Shown here one piece after another: positions 1 to 4,275 of a stretch of 6,239 nucleotides of DNA. The translations under genes and the position numbers were made by a program. Below the pieces are notes generated by a model. That model did not search any database and was not told where the DNA came from. It saw nothing but the letters and a program-made list of their open reading frames with translations. Numbering within the stretch: the first letter of the stretch is position 1; each line of letters opens with the position of its first letter. This DNA comes from Prolixibacteraceae bacterium (GTDB lineage Bacteria; Bacteroidota; Bacteroidia; Bacteroidales; Prolixibacteraceae), in contig JAGYOI010000085.1 in NCBI GenBank assembly GCA_018399395.1, positions 1 to 6,239 of the forward strand, read 5' to 3'.

Positions 1-594
1 AGCATGAATATCTTTCATCTCTCCGAGCTTACTTTTAAAGGATGCTTTTTCGTAAATGTACTTTCGTATATGTTGAGCCTCTTCCAGCATATTGCCTATT
101 GGTTCAATGGAAAGGTTGTTGTTTTTATCCAGCACACCGGTGCGGAAAACAATGGATGAAATATGGCCTTCTCCGGTTGCCCTGAAACTGAGTATTACCC
201 TTTTTTCACCCGGACCTGTCTCCGACTGGTCGGGGTGTTCTACAACCGATGGATTAAAAAAAGCGGCAGATTCAATGGAATACTCCATGGTGAAATAGGA
301 CCCGATGAGTGTTTTTTGTGAGATGTCAAGTGAATTCGGATCAATATCCAACTGCTTTAACAGATGGGAGATTTTTTTAAAATGTTTTTCGAAAATATGG
401 GAGATGTTTCTGTGTCGCAGGGAGAAATCCCTCAGTACGGGACTTAATGCCTGCGATGCCGATTGTTCAGACATGTTTAAAACAGAACGTATTGTATTTA
501 GTGCCCTTTCGTCACCGGTAAAAAGAAAACGGGCAATTACCCTGGATGAATCCGGAATAAATTTTATGTTCTTTCTGTTTACTGCAACCTGCAT
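1..594 (-). CDS. GH130-family glycoside phosphorylase/hydrolase, long form (N-terminal part, runs off the window)
   Basis: Reading the minus strand from the ATG at 594 gives 198 codons with no stop up to the window edge, so the C-terminal part is missing. The protein begins MQVAVNRKNIKFIPDSSRV. It contains an RDFSLRHR segment (residues 55-62), IGSYFTMEYSIESAAFFNPS (97-116), HPDQS (120-124) and GEGHISSIVFRTG (141-153). I recognise this N-terminal layout from long (about 480-residue) predicted glycosidases of the GH130/DUF377 group. GH130 enzymes act by phosphorolysis or hydrolysis on beta-mannosides; the substrate of this long subgroup is not evident here. There is no signal peptide, so a cytoplasmic location is likely. 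The catalytic five-bladed propeller lies mostly beyond the edge and cannot be checked. The upstream bases lack a Shine-Dalgarno sequence, as is usual in Bacteroidota. Plus-strand ORFs over this stretch are shadows. Family assignment is from memory of motifs, fairly sure. Confidence 0.8.
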   Translation of the reverse strand, partial: MQVAVNRKNIKFIPDSSRVIARFLFTGDERALNTIRSVLNMSEQSASQALSPVLRDFSLRHRNISHIFEKHFKKISHLLKQLDIDPNSLDISQKTLIGSYFTMEYSIESAAFFNPSVVEHPDQSETGPGEKRVILSFRATGEGHISSIVFRTGVLDKNNNLSIEPIGNMLEEAQHIRKYIYEKASFKSKLGEMKDIHA

Positions 595-678
595 TTATAT
601 CAGTATTTAAATTTTTCTAAAGGTAATTGCTAAAATGGAATAATTGCTTTTATTTTTTTGATTTGTTCCGATTTTGCA

Positions 679-697
679 ATGCTGTTTTATCCAGCAT
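679..697. repeat. Inverted repeat, ATGCTG-N7-CAGCAT
   Basis: Two perfect 6-bp arms (679-684 and 692-697) flank a 7-base spacer. No T-run follows on either strand, so a terminator is unlikely. The repeat lies 85 bases upstream of the GH130 start and just downstream of the weak minus-strand promoter candidate. That would suit a repressor operator or a leader hairpin. Assignment as an operator is inference. Confidence 0.3.
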
Positions 698-717
698 CGA
701 CATATTTTTTCAGTGTG

Positions 718-749
718 CAAAGTTTGTGCGTTTAAAGAATTCCCAACAA
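718..749 (-). promoter_or_regulatory. Weak promoter candidate for the GH130 gene
   Basis: Read on the minus strand, positions 725-718 give AAACTTTG, 7 of 8 matches to the Bacteroidota -7 consensus TAnnTTTG. TTG triplets lie at 749-747 and 746-744, leaving 21 or 18 bases of spacer against a usual value near 19. Transcription would begin near 712 and leave a leader of about 120 bases. A one-mismatch match in AT-rich DNA is weak evidence. A second 7/8 match (TACCTTTA, 625-618) lies closer to the start but lacks a -33 element. Confidence 0.22.
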
Positions 750-961
750 CAGCGAGTGGGGTAATAAACTATACTTATTGTTGTTTTATTCTGAAAAACG
801 TCGAAAGGATAAATATTTTAAGTTTTTTTTTAAATCCGCCTGTTTAAAAATTAACTTGCCCTGTTCATAAACCGGAAGTTGGCAGAATTCCCGGGCCGGG
901 AAGGAAATTTTTAAATTTTTAAGGTTAAAATATGGTTTTAAACTTTTTTTATTTTTATGAT

Positions 962-986
962 GTTCGTATTTTTGCGAATAGCGAAC
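962..986 (+). promoter_or_regulatory. Perfect -7 box embedded in a 25-base dyad, likely promoter/operator of the cytochrome gene
   Basis: Positions 967-974 read TATTTTTG, a full match to TAnnTTTG. The -33 position (944-947) reads TTTT rather than TTTG, so that half is weak. The -7 box sits inside an inverted repeat with outer arms GTTCG (962-966) and CGAAC (982-986). It continues inward through ATT/AAT pairs (968-970 with 977-979) after one bulged base. A protein bound to this dyad would cover the -7 box, suggesting repression. Transcription would start near 980 and give a leader of about 190 bases before the cytochrome start at 1175. The box is seen directly; regulatory use is inferred. Confidence 0.4.
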
Positions 987-1003
987 AGTTAAATTTTGAA
1001 CAG

Positions 1004-1135
1004 ATGAAACGAGCATTAATAAGATTTATTCACAAAAAAGCATGATTTGACAAACACAAAAAAAAAACTGGTTTACATTTTTTGGTGGTTGTTATGGCAA
1101 CGCTGTCGGGTTTGGGTTGGGGAACTTTCTTGTAA
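1004..1135 (+). other. Possible small membrane peptide ORF broken by an in-frame TGA
   Basis: An ATG at 1004 opens 13 codons (MKRALIRFIHKKA) and stops at TGA 1043-1045. The same frame continues for 29 codons to TAA at 1133. The second part has a basic stretch (DKHKKKTG) and then a hydrophobic segment, HFLVVVMATLSGLGWGTFL, that looks like a membrane helix. A 10-A run (1058-1067) lies between the basic and hydrophobic parts. A one-base slip there would join the hydrophobic segment to a different start, TTG at 1047. It may be a decayed or frameshifted small protein, a leader peptide, or chance. I recognise no family. Confidence 0.2.
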
Positions 1136-1174
1136 TAAATAATAATATAATCAACGAAATAAAAAGTAGAATAA

Positions 1175-2008
1175 ATGGACAGACGAAAAGCAATGAAGGT
1201 AGCTGCAGGTGCAATTGCAGGAGGCGGAGCCGGATTGTTAGCTCTTACAACTGCGTTCAGGAATGAAAATAAGCAGAATAAAGAGCCGAAAAACCTGGAA
1301 TACAATGCGGCAGAAAACAAGTGGGAATATTTTTATCTGGATCCTGCTGCAACAGCGCAACTGGCCTATGATAAATACAGCGAAGGAAGCTGCATGTATG
1401 CAACAGTAAGCAGCGTCGTGTTGCAGCTGGCTGAAAAGTTTGGAGAACCATTTACGTCATTTCCCGTTCACATGTTTAAATACGGTCATGGTGGCATAGG
1501 TGGTTTTGGGTCGGTTTGCGGAACCCTGAACGGAGCAGCAGCACTTATTGGTTTGCTTATTGCCGATAAAAGTGTTCAGGATAAAATGATTGCCGACATT
1601 TTTCAGTGGTATGAAAAGGCATCCCTTCCTAAATTCAACCCCCAAAATTCTGTCTTTGATTTTACTCCTCCAACAAGTATTGCCAATTCGGTATTGTGCC
1701 ATGCATCGAATACAAACTGGTGCAAAGAATCGGGATTTCAGGTGAACAGCAAAGAAAGAAAAGAACGATGCCGGCGTTTAACCAGCGATGTAGCGCAAAA
1801 AGTTTCAAATTCGCTCAATGAAATTTTTACCGGTGCATACGTGTCAAACATGCACAGTAACGAAGCGGCTAACACCTGTGTGGCCTGTCACGGGGATGAA
1901 GGAAAAATAAAAAACACCTCGGTAAAAATGAGCTGTAATTCATGTCATACGGAATCGGTTGGACACCGTGTTTTTGCAGATGTTCATTATAAATTGATGA
2001 ATGAATGA
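1175..2008 (+). CDS. Tat-exported split-Soret-cytochrome-like di-heme protein with C_GCAxxG_C_C redox domain
   Basis: The 277-residue product starts MDRRKAMK, a twin-arginine motif, followed by a hydrophobic stretch to about residue 28. The Tat motif requires the ATG at 1175 rather than the one at 1193. The central domain (about 60-205) resembles the C_GCAxxG_C_C redox-active family: C73, a glycine-rich GHGGIGGFGSVCG segment with C115, then C175, C183 and C199, which could hold an Fe-S cluster. Two CXXCH heme c sites lie at the C-terminus: CVACH (235-239) and CNSCH (254-258). H227, H263 and H271 are possible distal ligands. This order and size match the split-Soret cytochrome c described in Desulfovibrio, a dimer with closely placed hemes and an Fe-S centre. 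A periplasmic electron-transfer role is likely, but donor and acceptor are unknown. No redox partner gene is in the window, and the gene appears to be transcribed alone. Confidence 0.85.
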   Translation: MDRRKAMKVAAGAIAGGGAGLLALTTAFRNENKQNKEPKNLEYNAAENKWEYFYLDPAATAQLAYDKYSEGSCMYATVSSVVLQLAEKFGEPFTSFPVHMFKYGHGGIGGFGSVCGTLNGAAALIGLLIADKSVQDKMIADIFQWYEKASLPKFNPQNSVFDFTPPTSIANSVLCHASNTNWCKESGFQVNSKERKERCRRLTSDVAQKVSNSLNEIFTGAYVSNMHSNEAANTCVACHGDEGKIKNTSVKMSCNSCHTESVGHRVFADVHYKLMNE

Positions 2009-2016
2009 AAAAATGG

Positions 2017-2030
2017 ATGCATCGATGCAT
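2017..2030. repeat. Perfect 14-bp palindrome ATGCATCGATGCAT
   Basis: The palindrome begins 8 bases after the cytochrome stop codon. It contains two copies of GATGCA (2016-2021 and 2024-2029), and a third lies at 2041-2046. No T-run follows directly, so it is not a classic terminator. A protein-binding site or chance are both possible. Confidence 0.4.
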
Positions 2031-2054
2031 GACTTTAGAAGATGCAACATCAAC

Positions 2055-2080
2055 TTGTTGAATGAGGCTTTAACAACTTT
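2055..2080 (+). terminator. Candidate weak terminator of the cytochrome gene
   Basis: TTGTTGAA (2055-2062) pairs with TTTAACAA (2069-2076), giving eight pairs including one G-U, around a 6-base loop TGAGGC. CTTTT follows at 2077-2081. It lies 46 bases after the cytochrome stop. The stem is AT-rich and the T-run short, so its efficiency is doubtful. Confidence 0.3.
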
Positions 2081-2120
2081 TGATTGGCCGTTTAATTTTT
2101 TCTTTGTAATTTTCATCCTG

Positions 2121-2186
2121 AAAGTGATGTTTTTTGTTTTGTTTTTTATTTGTAACGACTTGAAGATAAACAATTAACATCACTTT
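2121..2186 (+). terminator. 66-base inverted repeat with 11-bp perfect arms; long-loop hairpin or element remnant
   Basis: AAAGTGATGTT at 2121-2131 is exactly complementary to AACATCACTTT at 2176-2186, with 44 bases between. On the plus strand the right arm runs into a T-rich tract (2184-2188 and onward), so a transcript from the cytochrome gene could end here. The loop is far longer than in a normal intrinsic terminator. Alternatives are a tiny inverted-repeat element or a remnant of one. No flanking target duplication is obvious to me. Confidence 0.3.
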
Positions 2187-2341
2187 TTCTAATTTTTAAT
2201 TTACTTTTTTAAGTTACAAATATTTTTATCAACATTATATTAATAATTCTTAGACGTAATATTTGTATATAAATTTTTTTAATTTATTGAATTGTAAATA
2301 TTTGGGGGATTAATTACCTTCGCGGATGATAAACTTGGGTT

Positions 2342-2360
2342 AAAATAAAAGTTTTATTTT
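2342..2360. repeat. 19-base A/T palindrome (AAAATAAAA-G-TTTTATTTT)
   Basis: Nine-base arms mirror each other around a single G at 2351. Only A and T form the arms, so the structure is weak as RNA and may reflect composition. It overlaps the orphan TATTTTTG box at 2355-2362. Confidence 0.3.
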
Positions 2361-2391
2361 TGAATAATTTTTTATAAATTACTATAAAAAT

Positions 2392-2416
2392 CGATATTGA
2401 ACGTCCAATTATATCG
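2392..2416. repeat. Imperfect 25-base hairpin/dyad
   Basis: CGAT (2392-2395) pairs with ATCG (2413-2416), and ATTG (2396-2399) pairs with CAAT (2406-2409), leaving a 3-base bulge (2410-2412). The inner part is nearly a continuous palindrome centred on ACGT (2401-2404) with one mismatch. It lies about 85 bases beyond the stop of the minus-strand fusion gene. It has no T-run. Function unknown. Confidence 0.25.
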
Positions 2417-2481
2417 TAAATAATTCCAATTCCCCTGTTTTTTTATATTTGCTGAGGTTGAAAAATGTAAACTGACGAAGT

Positions 2482-2504
2482 CTGAAATTACAATTCCATT
2501 TCAG
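2482..2504 (-). terminator. 7-bp hairpin overlapping the stop codon of the TIM-DUF1080 gene
   Basis: CTGAAAT (2482-2488) and ATTTCAG (2498-2504) form 7-bp arms around a 9-base loop, and the TGA stop (2503-2501 on the minus strand) lies inside one arm. On the minus strand the nearest T-rich tract comes about 12 bases later (TTTACATTTTT). It is therefore at best a poor intrinsic terminator; a 3'-end-stabilising hairpin is equally possible. Confidence 0.22.
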
Positions 2505-4189
2505 TTATTTTCAGCGTTCAACCTTCTGATTTTAATGTTTTTAAACCATGCAGCTTCTGCATGATCCTGTAATACGATATGACCTTTCCTTTTTTTTGCA
2601 AAACCATGAATGTCATTAAATTTACTGTTCTTCAACAAAGAATCAAAAAATGAACTGTTCATTTCAAACTCCAATACTTTTTTCCCGTTAAGCCAATGCT
2701 CACCACGATTACCATTAAAAATGATACGGCTGGTATTAAATTCCCCAATGGGGTTAAGTATTTTTTCCTTTGCCAGGGCGACCAGATCGTATAATGCCCC
2801 GGTACTGTTGTCCATAGAGCGGCCAGATAAACCGGTATCGTCCATCATCTGGTATTCAAAACCCAATGCACATCCTTCGGGGGGATAGGATATTGAAAGC
2901 TCTTCGGAGACATTATACTTAATGCCGCTATTCCCTCCTGTGCCTATTTTCCACTCCCACACCAGTTCGAAATTATCAAAAGTTTCCTCAGTTATTAAGT
3001 CAGTACCCAAAATTGGCTGACCATCGGCTTGCCTGGGCCAGTCGGTCTTTGGCAATATTTTAATCGTTCCATTCTCTGCAATCCATCCTTCCGGAGCTTT
3101 ATCCAGACCAAATCCCCTCCAGCCATTTAATGTTTTGCCATCAAACAGTAACTCCCAGCCTTCTTTTTTCTCCTTTTCTGTCAGCACATTATCTAAAAAT
3201 TTAAACTGTTCCATATATTCCAAAAATATTCTGGCAGTCCGGTCCAGATTTTCAATGGAGCCGCCGCCGTCGAGCACTTCGCACATTTCGTACACCACCC
3301 AGCCCTGATAGCCGATTTCTTTCATCGTTTCAAACCAGGTTTTGTAGTCGATAATTCCTTCGCCGATGGGGACTGCCCTCATTACAGGTTGTCCGGCCTG
3401 GTAGTTGGTGCGTTCGTTTATGTAGTTAAAACGCGGATAGGGCTGATAATCGGCCACGATGGTGTTCACAATATAGGGTTGCATTTTAAGGATGGATTCA
3501 CGAAGTTCTTCGGAAGATAATCCTTCCAGTACCGGCGCCCATGCATCCCAGCCGGTCATCACGTTGGGCATGTTTACTTCTTTTAGCAGCCAAGACATGG
3601 CATCGTGGTGCAGGGCAATGTCGTGATGGTTTTGCACAGCAAGCGTAACGTCATGTTTTGCGGCCAGTTTTCCGGCCATTTTTAAGCCGTCCACCACTTC
3701 AGCATATTGTTTGTCATACGGAATCCCTGGCCGCTCGTAGCCGGTAAAAATACGTACCATGTCGGTTCCCAAATCGCTGGCCAGTTCGGAAATTTCGCCT
3801 ACCCAGGAGGCCTGGATTTCGGTATTGGGGATTCCTGGCTTGTCGATTCCGGCGGTAAAATCAGTGTACCCGGCAAGTCCAACCAGGGTTAGTCCAAGCG
3901 AGTCGATTTTGGCTTTCAGCCGGGCGCGCGCTGCCTTATCGTAATCGTGCGGCGAAACATGCGGGTGTTTGGCTACCAGCATTACTCCTTCGTAGCCAAG
4001 TTCTTTTGCTTTTACCAGGAACTCGTCCACTGACAGGTATTCCTGCCCGCGCCAAAACCCGGCGTAACTTACCGAATGTAGACAGGTTTTTACTTCAAAA
4101 TCAGCGGGGTTTCCGGTGGGTGTTTTCTGTGCGGTGGAATTAAAACTGATAGTAATAAATACAGAGATTATAAGAAATAATTGTTTCAT
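2501..4189 (-). CDS. Secreted fusion of a sugar-isomerase-like TIM barrel and a DUF1080 (3-keto-disaccharide hydrolase) domain
   Basis: The 562-residue product starts with a signal peptide (MKQLFLIISVFITISFNSTA, likely cut before Q21), with no lipobox, so a periplasmic location is expected. Residues about 31-335 form a xylose-isomerase-like/AP_endonuc_2 TIM barrel. Landmarks are FTGYERPG (148-155), VQNHHDIALHH (185-195), GWDAWAP (213-219), VADYQP (245-250), PIGEGIIDY (274-282) and VVYEMCE (298-304); H188, D215, D247 and E301 are plausible metal or catalytic residues. Residues about 344-556 match DUF1080: GWELLFDGKTLNGW (344-357), GGNSGIKY (418-425), EYQMMDD (445-451), GEHWLNGKKVLEFE (496-509) and HIVLQDHAEAAWFKNIKIR (537-555). 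From what is known of these families, DUF1080 proteins cleave 3-keto-glycosides, and related TIM barrels eliminate or hydrate the keto-glycal intermediate. A bifunctional enzyme is inferred. An oxidoreductase making the 3-keto substrate is not in the window. The TIM half is GC-richer than the DUF1080 half. Confidence 0.88.
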   Translation of the reverse strand: MKQLFLIISVFITISFNSTAQKTPTGNPADFEVKTCLHSVSYAGFWRGQEYLSVDEFLVKAKELGYEGVMLVAKHPHVSPHDYDKAARARLKAKIDSLGLTLVGLAGYTDFTAGIDKPGIPNTEIQASWVGEISELASDLGTDMVRIFTGYERPGIPYDKQYAEVVDGLKMAGKLAAKHDVTLAVQNHHDIALHHDAMSWLLKEVNMPNVMTGWDAWAPVLEGLSSEELRESILKMQPYIVNTIVADYQPYPRFNYINERTNYQAGQPVMRAVPIGEGIIDYKTWFETMKEIGYQGWVVYEMCEVLDGGGSIENLDRTARIFLEYMEQFKFLDNVLTEKEKKEGWELLFDGKTLNGWRGFGLDKAPEGWIAENGTIKILPKTDWPRQADGQPILGTDLITEETFDNFELVWEWKIGTGGNSGIKYNVSEELSISYPPEGCALGFEYQMMDDTGLSGRSMDNSTGALYDLVALAKEKILNPIGEFNTSRIIFNGNRGEHWLNGKKVLEFEMNSSFFDSLLKNSKFNDIHGFAKKRKGHIVLQDHAEAAWFKNIKIRRLNAENN

Positions 4190-4275
4190 ATTGCTAAGAT
4201 TTATTTTCTTTTATATTATTTGTTATAACTTTTATTACACAACACTCAATATACCAATTTTATTCCTGTTCAAAT
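4190..4275 (-). other. 86-base gap upstream of the fusion gene
   Basis: The two minus-strand genes are separated by 86 AT-rich bases. I find no TAnnTTTG box here on the minus strand, only an 8-bp palindrome GTTATAAC (4222-4229), and no terminator with a T-run. Read-through from the upstream membrane-protein gene is therefore possible, but an unrecognised promoter cannot be excluded. Confidence 0.35.

Larger units (their letters stand above)
595..1174. other. Divergent intergenic region, 580 bases
   Basis: This stretch separates the minus-strand GH130 gene from the plus-strand cytochrome gene, so it should hold both promoters. It contains a weak minus-strand promoter candidate (718-749), an inverted repeat (679-697), a dyad overlapping a perfect plus-strand -7 box (962-986) and a possible broken small membrane ORF (1004-1135). 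The remainder is AT-rich with T and A homopolymer runs. No convincing intact gene is present. Confidence 0.6.
2009..2500. other. Convergent intergenic region, 492 bases, no gene
   Basis: The cytochrome gene ends at 2008 from the left and the TIM-DUF1080 gene ends at 2501 from the right, so transcripts converge here. The stretch is very AT-rich. It holds several inverted repeats and terminator-like hairpins, listed separately (2017-2030, 2055-2080, 2121-2186, 2342-2360, 2392-2416, 2482-2504). Short ORFs in it are low-complexity K/N/F/I-rich readings with no recognisable domain. A TATTTTTG box at 2355-2362 on the plus strand has no gene downstream. Confidence 0.6.

Noticed and set aside
92..610. 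Two adjacent plus-strand ORFs of 68 and 101 codons
   Set aside because: They lie opposite the GH130 reading frame, which shows clear family motifs; their translations resemble no known protein.
786..1016. Minus-strand ORF of 76 codons in the divergent region
   Set aside because: Its translation is K/F/N-rich, as expected from AT-rich DNA, with no domain; it overlaps the plus-strand promoter dyad and has no supporting signal.
1043..1045. TGA read as selenocysteine in the small upstream ORF
   Set aside because: No selenoprotein family matches and I see no convincing SECIS hairpin directly after it; decay, a leader peptide or chance are simpler.
1030..1702. Three minus-strand ORFs (64-96 codons) opposite the start of the cytochrome gene
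   Set aside because: They are shadows of a well-supported gene with a Tat signal, conserved cysteines and two heme motifs.
1940..2173. Minus-strand ORF of 77 codons spanning the cytochrome 3' end
   Set aside because: It overlaps the CXXCH region antisense and is otherwise low-complexity K/I/F-rich; no domain is visible.
2355..2362. Plus-strand TATTTTTG box as a gene promoter
   Set aside because: Spacing to the nearest TTG (2335-2337) is 17 bases and no plus-strand gene follows; such boxes arise easily in AT-rich DNA. Kept only as a remark for a possible untranslated transcript.
2201..2480. Possible CRISPR or tandem-repeat array in the AT-rich stretch
   Set aside because: No regularly spaced repeat is present, only scattered similar A/T words such as GTAATATTTG and GTAAATATTTG.
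3707..3944. Plus-strand ORFs of 61 codons within the TIM-barrel region
   Set aside because: They are antisense shadows in the GC-richer part of the fusion gene, without recognisable features.
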